Position numbers and translations under genes: made by a program. A DNA stretch of 64,000 nt from NCBI RefSeq assembly GCF_000190415.1, contig NZ_AEWF01000002.1, positions 186,001 through 250,000 of the forward strand. The letters are read 5' to 3'. This document shows positions 44,692 through 53,585 of the stretch, piece after piece (position 1 is the first letter of the stretch; the number at the start of each line of letters is the position of its first letter). This stretch comes from Candidatus Odyssella thessalonicensis L13 (GTDB lineage Bacteria > Pseudomonadota > Alphaproteobacteria > Paracaedibacterales > Paracaedibacteraceae). Below the pieces are notes generated by a model. It did not search any database and had not been told where the DNA came from. It saw only the letters and a program-made list of their open reading frames with translations.

Positions 44692-45927
44692 ATGGTGGCT
44701 CAAATTTGCTCGCCTCGTTTGTATAAGCTGATACCTTTTATTTGTGGATCATTCTTGACCATTTCTTGGGGGAATTCGGTTGGAGCAATAGAAGCTCCTT
44801 GGCACGGATCCGCAGAGCAAGGGCAGCAGAAAGAGAGAGAGGAGATATCCCTCCAGAAAATGGCAACTTTAGCCGTAATATCTGAAGAAAAAGTATCCCA
44901 TTTAACTGTGTCTTCTCCTGCAAAAGTGGATGACTGGGTTCAGCTGCTCTTACCCCATCCTAACAGCTTACCTGAGATGTTAAAGCTGCGTCACTTTATT
45001 AAAGCTATTCCTTTAGCGAAAAGAACGGATGTGTTAACCAGAGCCTATACTTTATGTAAGCAGAAAAATATAAAAGCTCACCTTGACAGGCTGCTTAAAG
45101 CAATTTATGAAACTGCCTCCTTCGATCGTGATCAAATTTTAAGCTATGCTCAAGCACTCATTGGTGAAGGGGCAGCTGGCCAGGACTGTGAAGAAATTAT
45201 AAATATGGTTAGAAAAACTTCTGTTGCTGATCGTCCTGCTGTTATTGCCAGCCTTGGCCCCTTACTGAGGGAAAATATCAGTCTAAAAATGTTTCTTGAG
45301 CCGCTAGTACAAACGATTGCAGTCATACCGGAGTCTAGGCGGAGTGATTATATCTCTTATGCAATTGCTTTAAAGCCACATGACCAGGCTAAAGGAATAA
45401 TCTCTCTGTTAAAAACTTTGCTAAAAATCTCTAAGTTTCACCCCAATGCTGATTTAAGCATGACAGTAAAAAATTTGGACAAGATCGCCCAGGGGAGTAC
45501 CGGCACTTCCCTTGCTGTTATGGTGTATGTTCTTTCTTGTATGGAGGCTCAGGTTCAAGATTTATTTTGTTCCGTATTAATAGAGAATGGAGAAAAAGGG
45601 TGTTGTGATGCTTCATTTGCAATTTACGCTCTCCTTCCTGTTGATTACTTAGGTGCCTTTATAACGCAGTGGCGGACAGCCGTTAGGGAATTAGTATGTC
45701 AGGGATCAGTAGCAGATTATTTCTTTTCGCAGATTAATAAAGACGAAACCTTTAGAAATTTGATCTTCGACTATTGGCAAACTCTCCTTTCAACTTCTGA
45801 AGGGCACCGTGGGTTCTTAGTCGCAGCATTTATTCATAGTGCTCTAGAGGAGTTAGCGCTCACTCCAGATCATCCAATCACCTTACAAGCCGCAGTACAG
45901 CTTAAGCAATCAGAACCAATAGAATGA
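44692..45927 (+). CDS. Exported helical-repeat protein of unknown function
   Basis: A 411-residue protein with a signal-like N-terminus (hydrophobic about 10-32, ending NSVGAIEA). The remainder is almost all amphipathic helix in units of roughly 35-40 residues (for example ILSYAQALIGEGAAGQ, and SDYISYAIALKPHD), like an alpha-solenoid. Cys pairs appear near residues 280-305. No catalytic motif is seen. I do not recognise the family. Possibly a protein-binding secreted factor; low certainty on function. Confidence 0.7.
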   Translation: MVAQICSPRLYKLIPFICGSFLTISWGNSVGAIEAPWHGSAEQGQQKEREEISLQKMATLAVISEEKVSHLTVSSPAKVDDWVQLLLPHPNSLPEMLKLRHFIKAIPLAKRTDVLTRAYTLCKQKNIKAHLDRLLKAIYETASFDRDQILSYAQALIGEGAAGQDCEEIINMVRKTSVADRPAVIASLGPLLRENISLKMFLEPLVQTIAVIPESRRSDYISYAIALKPHDQAKGIISLLKTLLKISKFHPNADLSMTVKNLDKIAQGSTGTSLAVMVYVLSCMEAQVQDLFCSVLIENGEKGCCDASFAIYALLPVDYLGAFITQWRTAVRELVCQGSVADYFFSQINKDETFRNLIFDYWQTLLSTSEGHRGFLVAAFIHSALEELALTPDHPITLQAAVQLKQSEPIE

Positions 45928-46096
45928 AAATAGGGTAAATCAATTTAAGGGGAGTTTGTGCCTTTTTAAGAGTTTAGATTGGCAAAAAATCTTGCTGAGT
46001 GGTTAGAGATAAGTTAACAGCCCCTTTAGGCTGCAGACCTTGCGATAGTGAGCTCTTAAACTTTCCTCTTCTGACAACGTTTAACTTAACATTAGA

Positions 46097-46140
46097 AAAA
46101 GAGAGTCGCCTAAAGTAATTTGGCGTCTTTCTCCTTTTTC
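46097..46140. terminator. Bidirectional terminator between convergent genes
   Basis: GAGTCGCC-type and GGCGTCTTTC-type arms pair around a 10-base loop, with an A-run before and a T-run (CTCCTTTTTC) after. It can therefore end transcripts from both the 44692 gene and the 46199 gene. Confidence 0.6.
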
Positions 46141-46198
46141 TGATGTTTTTTTAAGATGGATAGTTAAGTGTCCTAGGTGTCCTTTATGTGGATATTTA

Positions 46199-47329
46199 CT
46201 AGTTCGAAATGTTAATGCTTAAACCTAGGTAATTCTCTCTTTTTTTATAAAACTGGCCATGACGAGAGTTACCATTGGTATAATTGATTAGGAATTTTAA
46301 TTTGCGTCCTGCCCATACTGGGTTATCCATTTGAATGCCAGTGGAAACATTAAAGCGAGGGCTGAACTTTGTCTCGCTCCAGAAGAAGCTATTAGCTCCC
46401 AGAACAAAGCGGGCCTTATCCCATAAGATCTTCTGCTCAGAGATATAATCGAATCCTATATCGAAGGTTAATGGCTTTACAGAGGAGGGATCTTTGTGAA
46501 CGAGATAACCAACGCCAATATAAGGGCGGAAAGAGTTAAATTTATAAGCTGTGTACCACTTTAAGGTCTCATAACTTAAATTAATGCGTTTATCTAAGTA
46601 TCGGGGTTTAGAAATAATATATTCATCTCCAATATGGGAACTTAAATGGGAGAACTGAATAAGATTTTGCCATTTTTTATCATAGACAATAGACAAACCT
46701 AGTCCTACAAAGTAGTCAGAGTTAACCAGTCTGGAAGGGGATTTTGTGAAATCCATTAATCCCGTTAGACCTGCTTGAACGCCAATCTCATAAATAAGCT
46801 TAGCCGTGCGATAGCGCACCAAGGCTAAATTTTCTCCGAACGCCAGCTCGAAGATATTCTTCCCATAGACATTCTTGAAATGGCGTTGAAAGCCCGCCGT
46901 AAATTGTGGCCATTTAGGATCAGCAACAGGGGTATCGTAAATGGCGCCATTGGGAAGAATCTCGATTCTTTCTTTGCTTTTAGACACGCTAACCTTTCGG
47001 ATAGAGGAGGGCGGTGAAGAATCTGTTAATACATTAGGGTTATTGCTATGAACTTTTATGCTGGCGAAGCGCTCCGATTGACTGAGGCGACTCACTAATT
47101 GGTCTTGGGCACTCGGGTCCAATTCGCTGTTCATGATAACTAAAGTCAAATGATTACCATTAATATGATACCTAATTTCCTCTTCAGGTAGTACTTCAGC
47201 AATAATAGCATCCACATAGCCGGCTAAATAGGCTTCTGAATAAGCAAAAGTGGAGGTCGCTAAACTGGTATGTATTAGGAGGGAGAACACTGAAATCTTT
47301 GTCATTTTTGTAATACGTAAAGCAACCAT
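46199..47329 (-). CDS. DUF1207 family outer-membrane beta-barrel protein
   Basis: A 376-residue protein with a signal peptide (ending STFA). The N-terminal part (about 30-110) is a small periplasmic domain. Then come the DUF1207 hallmarks VADPKWPQFTAGFQ near 131-144 and QFSHLSSHIGDEY near 224-236, with alternating strands to a C-terminal SINISN, as in outer-membrane barrels. Function of the family is not established. The first ATG was kept; a second ATG 8 codons later is possible, as neither has a good ribosome site. Confidence 0.8.
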   Translation of the reverse strand: MVALRITKMTKISVFSLLIHTSLATSTFAYSEAYLAGYVDAIIAEVLPEEEIRYHINGNHLTLVIMNSELDPSAQDQLVSRLSQSERFASIKVHSNNPNVLTDSSPPSSIRKVSVSKSKERIEILPNGAIYDTPVADPKWPQFTAGFQRHFKNVYGKNIFELAFGENLALVRYRTAKLIYEIGVQAGLTGLMDFTKSPSRLVNSDYFVGLGLSIVYDKKWQNLIQFSHLSSHIGDEYIISKPRYLDKRINLSYETLKWYTAYKFNSFRPYIGVGYLVHKDPSSVKPLTFDIGFDYISEQKILWDKARFVLGANSFFWSETKFSPRFNVSTGIQMDNPVWAGRKLKFLINYTNGNSRHGQFYKKRENYLGLSINISN

Positions 47330-47789
47330 TATTATTACACCAATCTTTTATAATTATTGAGAACTATAAAACAGAATAGAATTATTGTGTTCCTGGGGCG
47401 AGGTTAAACAGAGTCTATTTTTTACGACTGACCGTTTTAAAAGCAAAGATAGAGTTATATAAAAATGATAACTTTCTATATTCTGCAAATATAAAAATAT
47501 TGTGATCGTCTATTTTTGCGGGCAGCCGTGCAGGAAATACTTTTACTTGTGAATAAACAAAGAAATCAAACTTGTCATGGACCTAGGGTCTGTTGTATTT
47601 TCTGTGATAATTACAAAAACTCTAATGATTAGATGCTTTAGAAATAATCGAAATAAGAATAGTTTTAAAAGGTGAAGATTAATTATAGTTTTCTTAATTT
47701 TAGACCACTATTCTTGCAGGTTGCTTTTAAAAGGGACCATAAGTCAAAGCTTTTACAAGTATAATCAGCTAAAATGAAGGCATAAAAGC
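47330..47789. other. AT-rich spacer upstream of the thiamine-precursor ABC operon
   Basis: About 460 bases with no ORF. I looked for a TPP riboswitch (CTGAGA and GAACCTGATCTGG elements) because the next genes resemble thiZXY, and found none. GAAGG lies about 12 bases before the GTG start at 47790. Confidence 0.45.
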
Positions 47790-48512
47790 GTGAATAATCC
47801 TAACCAGAATTCTCCTCTTTCAGACCTCTTACACCTTAAAATTCCTCAATTTCGCTATGGATCAAATCTTATCTTTGGGGATATTACTCTGGATCTTATG
47901 CTAAACGGTTGGACCGGACTGGTGGGGCGCAGTGGGGTGGGAAAAACAACTTTAATTCGTTGCTTAAGCGGACTTGAGCGTTTGCGGATGCCCTTAAGGA
48001 CAGTATTAATGACCCAACATGATCAATTGCTGCCCTGGAAAACAGTGATTGAGAACATCATTCTGAGTGATGTATTGCAGCGAAAAAAGCCTGATTATAA
48101 TCACGCTCAAACGTTACTATATATGATGGGATTAGAGGAGCATGAGAAAATGCTGCCGCAAACTTTATCGGCAGGAATGCGCCAACGGGTGGCTTTAGCG
48201 CGGACTTTGTATCAAGAAGCTGACTTAGTTTTGCTCGACGAGCCTTTCAGCGCCCTTGATGCTTTAACACGCGAACAATTGTACCCTTTAATAGTGGAGG
48301 CTTTACGTGGCAGAACAGTTTTAATTGTCTCCCATGATCCTCAAGAAATAATCCGCCTCAGTCATCGGGTTTACTTAATGTCCGGTAAGCCAGCCCAGCT
48401 TCGGTGTTTGGAGTATACCCTGTATGGCAAGACACCGCGATTCTTAAACCAGCCCCTTGTCAACCAATATGCTGCCGATCTTATTGAACAACTTCACAAG
48501 GAATTACCATGA
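47790..48512 (+). CDS. ABC transporter ATP-binding protein, ThiZ/SsuB-like
   Basis: A 240-residue ABC ATPase starting at GTG. Walker A GRSGVGKTTLIRC lies near 48-60, the signature LSAGMRQRVALARTL near 130-144 (the MRQR form typical of the nitrate/taurine/thiamine-precursor group), Walker B LVLLDEPFSALD near 150-161, and SHD. It powers the permease encoded next, with a 4-base overlap. Substrate is inferred from the third gene. Confidence 0.88.
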   Translation: MNNPNQNSPLSDLLHLKIPQFRYGSNLIFGDITLDLMLNGWTGLVGRSGVGKTTLIRCLSGLERLRMPLRTVLMTQHDQLLPWKTVIENIILSDVLQRKKPDYNHAQTLLYMMGLEEHEKMLPQTLSAGMRQRVALARTLYQEADLVLLDEPFSALDALTREQLYPLIVEALRGRTVLIVSHDPQEIIRLSHRVYLMSGKPAQLRCLEYTLYGKTPRFLNQPLVNQYAADLIEQLHKELP

Positions 48513-49243
48513 TCTTTTTTATTCTGTTCCTAAGCTTAATGGCGGCATGGGGTCTGTTCAGTTTTAGCATGCAAGTTGATAGCTATTTTCTTCCATCCCC
48601 CCTCAGCGTGATGCATTATATGGCCGAAAATTGGTGGCTATTAGGGCACCATGGACTTTTAACATTAGCTGAGATAAGTGGTGGCTTAGGCCTCGGCCTT
48701 ATAGCAAGCTTAGTAACAGGCTTCAGAAGTCATTATTATCCCCGATTGCAGCGATTACTGATGTCATTTTTCCGCACCATGCAAGCGCTGCCAATGCTTG
48801 TATTGCTTCCGTTGCTGGGAATGTGGCTAGGTAAAGGAATGGCGAGTAAGATGACGCTTGTGGCTGTGTCTTCTTATTTTTTGATGGCTGCTAGCCTACT
48901 GCAAGGCTTAAGTTCATCTCCGACTCCTTATCGAGACTTGGCTCACACATTTCATGCGCTCCCCAGAATGCGTTGGCGTCATATATTATTGCCGTCAGCT
49001 TTACCTTGCCTTTTAAATGGGATGCGACTGGCGCTGGGATACGCGCTACTTATGATATTAACGGTTGATTGGATGGGCGCTACTGAAGGACTTGGCTACT
49101 TAATTATGCTTGGGCATGAACGAATCCAGCTCGACATGATGTTCGCTGGTATTCTAATATTTATCTTGCTAGCGCTCATGCTAAATATGCTGCTTTCAGC
49201 TATTGAATATAAACTGCTTTACTGGAAAACAGAGAACTTATGA
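48509..49243 (+). CDS. ABC transporter permease, ThiX/SsuC-like
   Basis: A 244-residue inner-membrane protein with about six hydrophobic segments and the EAA-type loop around FHALPRMRWRHILLPSALP near residues 152-170. It overlaps its neighbours on both sides by 4 bases (ATGA), so the three transporter genes are translated as a unit. Confidence 0.87.
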   Translation: MIFFILFLSLMAAWGLFSFSMQVDSYFLPSPLSVMHYMAENWWLLGHHGLLTLAEISGGLGLGLIASLVTGFRSHYYPRLQRLLMSFFRTMQALPMLVLLPLLGMWLGKGMASKMTLVAVSSYFLMAASLLQGLSSSPTPYRDLAHTFHALPRMRWRHILLPSALPCLLNGMRLALGYALLMILTVDWMGATEGLGYLIMLGHERIQLDMMFAGILIFILLALMLNMLLSAIEYKLLYWKTENL

Positions 49244-50157
49244 AAATCTTGGCTATTTTATGGTTTGTTGTTACAGCCTGTTGGGCAACGCCCGTCACAG
49301 TTTATCTCGAGGGGAGGCTAACTTCCACTTACGCAGTTCTAATTGTGGCTCAGCAAGCCGGATTATTTGCCGAGCAAGGCCTACAGGTATCGTTGGTTGC
49401 TGGTAGGGGGGAAGAAGAAGGGAATCGGCAGGTGGTCGCTGGTACCGCTGATTTCACCATCTCTAAGCTTTCATCGCATTTAATTCGATGCTGTAATCAT
49501 TCTCTGCCGCTGGTAAGGGTGGCAACCCTGATTGATCGCCCCTTGCAATGCTTGATTGTTCAACCAAAAATTAACTCAGTGGCAGAGCTTAAAGGTAAAC
49601 GCCTCGGTTATCGAGCAAGCTTAGGCGAAATTGCTCCCTTAAAGTTAGCAACGATATTGGCAAACGTTAATTTAAAGATTACTGATATTACGCTGGTGCC
49701 GCTGACGAGTAGTCTGGTTCCGGCCTTTCTCTCCGGGGACGTTGATGCGGTGTTGGGAGAGTGTTGCCCTTATGAGTTAAATAATATTTATAGCCATTGT
49801 TCCCAGGTCCACATCTTTTATTATGAAGAGAGGGGGATTGACGGGTATGATCCGATTATTATTATTGCACATCGCCACCGTCCAGAAAATGTTAAGGCTT
49901 TTGTTACTGCGCTGCAAAGAGCGGTGGATCTGATGCATTATAGTCCCGAGCAATCATGGAAATACTATAGTCAAGGGGTGTCGGAAAAGGCTAGTTATGC
50001 TAATAAGACCATCTTTATGCAGATAGCGCCGCTGCTGGTCAAAGATGTAGGCTTGCTTTCTATTGAAAAATATAATAGATTGGCCCAATTTATGAAGAGG
50101 AGTGGCATCTTGACCAAAGATATCCCTCAAAGTTATGCAATTGATGGGAGTCTTTAA
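49240..50157 (+). CDS. ABC transporter substrate-binding protein, NMT1/ThiY-like
   Basis: A 305-residue periplasmic protein with a signal peptide (ending CWA-TP). The NMT1/THI5 fold pattern is visible: VYLEGRLTSTYAVLIVAQQAGLF near residues 20-42 and the ELKGKRLGYRAS lobe near 113-124. A cluster ECCPYELNN near 187-195 is like the Cys motif of ThiY/THI5 proteins. Members bind formylaminopyrimidine and related thiamine pyrimidine precursors. The stop overlaps the miaA start. Confidence 0.82.
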   Translation: MKILAILWFVVTACWATPVTVYLEGRLTSTYAVLIVAQQAGLFAEQGLQVSLVAGRGEEEGNRQVVAGTADFTISKLSSHLIRCCNHSLPLVRVATLIDRPLQCLIVQPKINSVAELKGKRLGYRASLGEIAPLKLATILANVNLKITDITLVPLTSSLVPAFLSGDVDAVLGECCPYELNNIYSHCSQVHIFYYEERGIDGYDPIIIIAHRHRPENVKAFVTALQRAVDLMHYSPEQSWKYYSQGVSEKASYANKTIFMQIAPLLVKDVGLLSIEKYNRLAQFMKRSGILTKDIPQSYAIDGSL

Positions 50158-51017
50158 TGCGCGTGCTCATTTTGACAGGCCCAACCGCCAGTGGGAAAAC
50201 CGCTTTAGCCTTAGAATTAGCGCACCAATTAAACGGTGAAATTATTAATGCTGACAGTATGCAGCTATATCGCCACTTACCCGTGTTGACCGCTTGTCCT
50301 ACGGTTCAAGAAAAAAAGGAGATCCCTCATCACCTGTATGAAATTCTGGGAGATCATGACCTTAGCTCTGCTGGCTGGTGGGTAAGTCAAGCTGTCCATT
50401 ATATTGATCAACTTCTCGAGCGCGGGCGAGTGCCCATTCTTGTGGGTGGCACAGGTTTATACTTGAGATCTTTAACCTCGGGAATCTCCCCTATCCCCGA
50501 GATTCCGTCCTCCATTCGTGAGGAGGCGCGTCGGTTAGCCCAAGCGCCCAGTTTTCATGAGATAGTGTTTGCGTTTGATCCCATGGTTCGCGGCAAGCTT
50601 AAAGAAAATGACCGCCAACGGTTAAGCCGGGCCTGGGAGGTCAAGATGGCAACAGGGCGATCAATAATAGAATGGCAGCAGGAGAAGTCTCAAGCTCTTC
50701 CCTATGAGTTTCAAAAAATCGCTTTGGTGCCAGCAAGATCTTGGTTGCATAACCGTATTAATGCCCGCTTTGATCTGATGATGTCTCAAGGAGCCTTGGA
50801 AGAAGTGCAAGCCTTAAAGGCGCGTCCCCTTCGCCCTGACTCCCCCCTCTTAAGAGCAGTGGGAGTAAAAGAGTTATCCGATTATTTGAACGGCCAGACA
50901 ACCCTTGAGCAAGCAATAGAATTGGCCAAAATTGCCACACGTCAATATGCTAAACGGCAATTGACGTGGCTGCGCGGACAAGCGCAAGATTACGAGGTAA
51001 GGCATGTGGGCGCATAA
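50157..51017 (+). CDS. miaA: tRNA dimethylallyltransferase
   Basis: A 286-residue enzyme that adds dimethylallyl to A37 of tRNAs reading UNN codons. P-loop GPTASGKTALALELA near 8-22, INADSMQLYR near 34-43, GGTGLYLRSL near 95-104 and the KENDRQRLSRAWEV block near 144-157 are all typical. It begins in the stop codon of the transporter gene (TAATG) and is probably read through from that operon. The isoprenoid donor is made by the MEP pathway genes further along. Confidence 0.96.
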   Translation: MRVLILTGPTASGKTALALELAHQLNGEIINADSMQLYRHLPVLTACPTVQEKKEIPHHLYEILGDHDLSSAGWWVSQAVHYIDQLLERGRVPILVGGTGLYLRSLTSGISPIPEIPSSIREEARRLAQAPSFHEIVFAFDPMVRGKLKENDRQRLSRAWEVKMATGRSIIEWQQEKSQALPYEFQKIALVPARSWLHNRINARFDLMMSQGALEEVQALKARPLRPDSPLLRAVGVKELSDYLNGQTTLEQAIELAKIATRQYAKRQLTWLRGQAQDYEVRHVGA

Positions 51018-51708
51018 ACAGTTGCCTGGGGTTATCTCTCATCCTGTGGCCGGAGAAATTAAGGTAAAAACCCATCCCCGCTCCAAGCGGCTGCGGTTGT
51101 CTTTTCAGCTGCCCTTCTTATTTGTGCTTACCATCCCACCGCGCACATCGGAAGCCAAAGTTCACCGATTCTTGGTCGAGACAGAGGCGTGGATTACCAA
51201 GCAAGTGGCTGCCGCCCAAGCCATAAAAGGCGACTCAAGTCGTGAAATTTTATTTCAAGGCCTCCCCTATCAAATTGCCCAGCAGCCGTTAGGAAAGCGC
51301 GATCTTTATCAAATTGACGCCCCGGCACAAATTATCCTCTTAGATCCAGTTGGTGCATCCGTTTCTCAACGAATAGAGTATCTGTGTCGTAAAGAGCTTA
51401 AGAAACGGTTACCCAGTATTATTGAACATTATTCACAGTTAATGGGGCTGTTCCCTACCAAAGTTGCTATCCGTGATACGCGCTCCCGCTGGGGCAGTTG
51501 TTCAAGCGCTGGGCATATCTCTTTATGTTGGCGGCTAATTATGGCGCCTCAAGAAGTATTGGACTATGTTGTGGTCCATGAACTGGCCCATCTGCGCCAT
51601 ATGAATCATTCGCCTGAGTTCTGGTCCGTTGTCGCTGATTATTGTCCTAGATATAAAGAGTACCGGCAATGGTTGAAAGCTAATAGTCGACGATTGCATG
51701 CAACCTAG
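51004..51708 (+). CDS. YgjP/DUF45-type zinc metallohydrolase
   Basis: A 234-residue protein with the metal site HELAHLRHMNHSPEFW near residues 197-212 (HEXXH plus a third His), the DUF45/SprT-like pattern. RDTRSRWGSCS near 157-167 is the second family hallmark. It overlaps miaA by 14 bases. The substrate of bacterial members is not known. Confidence 0.9.
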   Translation: MWAHKQLPGVISHPVAGEIKVKTHPRSKRLRLSFQLPFLFVLTIPPRTSEAKVHRFLVETEAWITKQVAAAQAIKGDSSREILFQGLPYQIAQQPLGKRDLYQIDAPAQIILLDPVGASVSQRIEYLCRKELKKRLPSIIEHYSQLMGLFPTKVAIRDTRSRWGSCSSAGHISLCWRLIMAPQEVLDYVVVHELAHLRHMNHSPEFWSVVADYCPRYKEYRQWLKANSRRLHAT

Positions 51709-51977
51709 TAGGGACGGGGGCCATAATAATTTTCTAAACGGCTCTGGCTATCTAAAGGCGCAGAATGGCAAACATTGTGTCCCAGGCTATGATAACAATA
51801 TAAAGGTTCCGGTTCTTTTTGATCATGGGGCTGCTTGGCCCATCCCTTTTTAACTAAGGCTTCTGAGTCTGGTCGAAATACCATGAACGGATTGCAGCCA
51901 GCTTCGATAAGAGGAATCCCCCCTAATAGAAGGCCGTAAAGTATCGCTCTATTTGTCATGGTTATTGATTTATCCAT
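51705..51977 (-). CDS. Small conserved lipoprotein
   Basis: A 90-residue protein with a hydrophobic N-terminus ending in a lipobox-like EAGC (Cys28). The C-terminal half PLYCYHSLGHNVCHSAPL and ENYYGPRP matches a small alphaproteobacterial family (pattern LYCYRTLxxxDCY...YYGP). Cys residues could form a disulfide. Function unknown. Its end overlaps the hydrolase gene by 4 bases, convergent. The second Met (codon 7) is an alternative start. Confidence 0.7.
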   Translation of the reverse strand: MDKSITMTNRAILYGLLLGGIPLIEAGCNPFMVFRPDSEALVKKGWAKQPHDQKEPEPLYCYHSLGHNVCHSAPLDSQSRLENYYGPRPY

Positions 51978-52118
51978 CTAAAAAACTAACCTTTTTTCAT
52001 GTTATGTATCCAGATTATGTATGCATAATTTAATATATCGTAAACAGTTAAAATTTTATCATTAACGGTTTGTTGAGAGGTTGGGGCTTATAGTAAAGAA
52101 AATAGGAGTAAATTAGTG

Positions 52119-52586
52119 ATGATTTTAGATATTGGACTCGATAAAAAAGATCGCAAGTTAATTGTAGATACGATGGTGGGAGTTTTGGCCGATACAGTAA
52201 TTCTGGCCTTAAAAGCACGAAACTTTCATTGGAATGTTGTCGGTGCCAATTTTAAGCCTCTTCACGATTTATTCCAAGAAATTTATGAGGACTTAGATCA
52301 AGCAGCGGATATCCAAGCTGAAAGAATTCGCGCCTTAGGATTCCATTGTCCTGGTAGTTATGGAGAGTTTATAGCAGTTAGTTCTATAAAAGAGGAGCAA
52401 GGAACGCTCGAAGCTATGGACATGATCAGGCGAATTATATTAGATATAGAACTGCTTATCCGTCGCTCAGACGAAGTCAAAGTTGTTGCCATGTCAGTGA
52501 ATGATGATGCGACAGCCGATGTTATGATTGAGCGTCTTCAAAGCTTAGGTAAATTTGCTTGGATGCTCAGAAGCCATTTAGAATAA
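52119..52586 (+). CDS. dps: Dps-family ferritin-like protein
   Basis: A 155-residue four-helix protein that stores iron and guards DNA from peroxide. Ferroxidase-site residues lie in KARNFHWNVVG near 31-41 and LHDLFQEIYEDLDQAADIQAERIRALG split over 47-73. I chose ATG 52119 with AGGAG upstream rather than the GTG one codon before. No long basic N-tail, so DNA binding may be weak. Stand-alone gene. Confidence 0.93.
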   Translation: MILDIGLDKKDRKLIVDTMVGVLADTVILALKARNFHWNVVGANFKPLHDLFQEIYEDLDQAADIQAERIRALGFHCPGSYGEFIAVSSIKEEQGTLEAMDMIRRIILDIELLIRRSDEVKVVAMSVNDDATADVMIERLQSLGKFAWMLRSHLE

Positions 52587-52600
52587 GGAAATAATAATTA

Positions 52601-53068
52601 ATGCGTTCTAACGTTGTAGAAGCCATAACCGGTGCTATCGTTTTAGCGGTAGCAGCTGGGTTTTTTTATTATGCGTATAGCAGTAGTGGTACAAAAGTTA
52701 TCCATGGATATGATTTGTATGCCAACTTTGATCGCATTGATGGTCTAGTGGAAGGGAATGATGTCAAGTTGAGTGGCGTCAAGATCGGTGATGTTAAACA
52801 TATTGAGATCGATACTAAAACCTTTCTAGCGCGCGTCAATATTACTGTTGATGCTTCCATTATCTTACCTCAAGATACTTCCGCGCAGATTGCCAGCGAG
52901 AGTCTGATGGGGGGGAAATATATTGCTCTGGTGCCAGGTGCGAGCGAAGAAACGCTTAAACCCGGGCAACAGATTACTTACACTCAGTCTGCTATCAGTT
53001 TAGAAGGCTTGATTGGCAAGTATCTATTCACTAATAATGGAAAAGAGGACACAGCTACAGAGAAATAG
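52601..53068 (+). CDS. mlaD: MlaD-like phospholipid transport substrate-binding protein
   Basis: A 155-residue protein with one N-terminal membrane helix (about 7-27) and an MCE domain: YDLYANFDRIDGLVEGNDVKLSGVKIGDV split over residues 37-65, then SLMGGKYIALVPG. MlaD hexamers carry phospholipids between inner and outer membrane. The rest of the mla operon is not adjacent, but the DUF2155 gene next to it follows the common alphaproteobacterial arrangement. Confidence 0.92.
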   Translation: MRSNVVEAITGAIVLAVAAGFFYYAYSSSGTKVIHGYDLYANFDRIDGLVEGNDVKLSGVKIGDVKHIEIDTKTFLARVNITVDASIILPQDTSAQIASESLMGGKYIALVPGASEETLKPGQQITYTQSAISLEGLIGKYLFTNNGKEDTATEK

Positions 53069-53073
53069 AATGC

Positions 53074-53460
53074 ATGGTTAAGCGAGAAAAAGGGAGAGAC
53101 AAGCAAAGGGTGATTGCGATTGGTGCCCTCTTCTGCAGTTTAAGTTATTTTTCTGCTAGTTTAGCTGCGCCCGTAAATCTTGAAATCTTAAACAAGGTTT
53201 CGGCCAAAAAGACTCCTCTACAGATAGAAGCGGGGACCACAGTTATGGTTCATGATATGCGAATCATTACTGGTAAATGTTATACCCATCTGGATTCTTT
53301 TGAAGGAGCAGTCTACCACTTACCCGTCCGTATTTGGTTGGATCAAGACTCAGAAGAACCGGTAGAACTTTATGCAGGAGAGCTTGTTTCTTCACCGCGC
53401 TACCCTTCAAAGCCAATTGAGCATTCTTTATATGATATTATCCTTGTCGAATGTGATTAG
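53074..53460 (+). CDS. DUF2155 periplasmic protein
   Basis: A 128-residue protein with a signal peptide (ending SLAA-PV). Family pattern: LNKVSAKKTPLQIEAG near residues 38-53, ITGKCYTHLD near 65-74 and SKPIEHSLYDIILVEC near 112-127, with two Cys likely bonded. It lies 5 bases after mlaD, its usual partner. Function unknown; context points to the cell envelope. Confidence 0.85.
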   Translation: MVKREKGRDKQRVIAIGALFCSLSYFSASLAAPVNLEILNKVSAKKTPLQIEAGTTVMVHDMRIITGKCYTHLDSFEGAVYHLPVRIWLDQDSEEPVELYAGELVSSPRYPSKPIEHSLYDIILVECD

Positions 53461-53481
53461 TCGTTAATCGTGCTTATCCAG

Positions 53482-53511
53482 AAAGGAAGAGTCTCGGCGA
53501 TCGTCCTTTTC
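53482..53511 (+). terminator. Probable terminator of the mlaD-DUF2155 unit
   Basis: AAAGGA/TCCTTT arms with a partly pairing loop, followed by T-rich sequence, about 22 bases after the DUF2155 stop. Confidence 0.45.
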
Positions 53512-53585
53512 AATTTGTCCTATTGAGATTCTGCCCCATATATAATAAAGTTTGAGTATTTTTTAGAACTTTTTAGAGAATTATA

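Noticed and set aside
47330-47789. TPP riboswitch before the ThiY-like operon
   Set aside because: None of the conserved THI-box segments was found.
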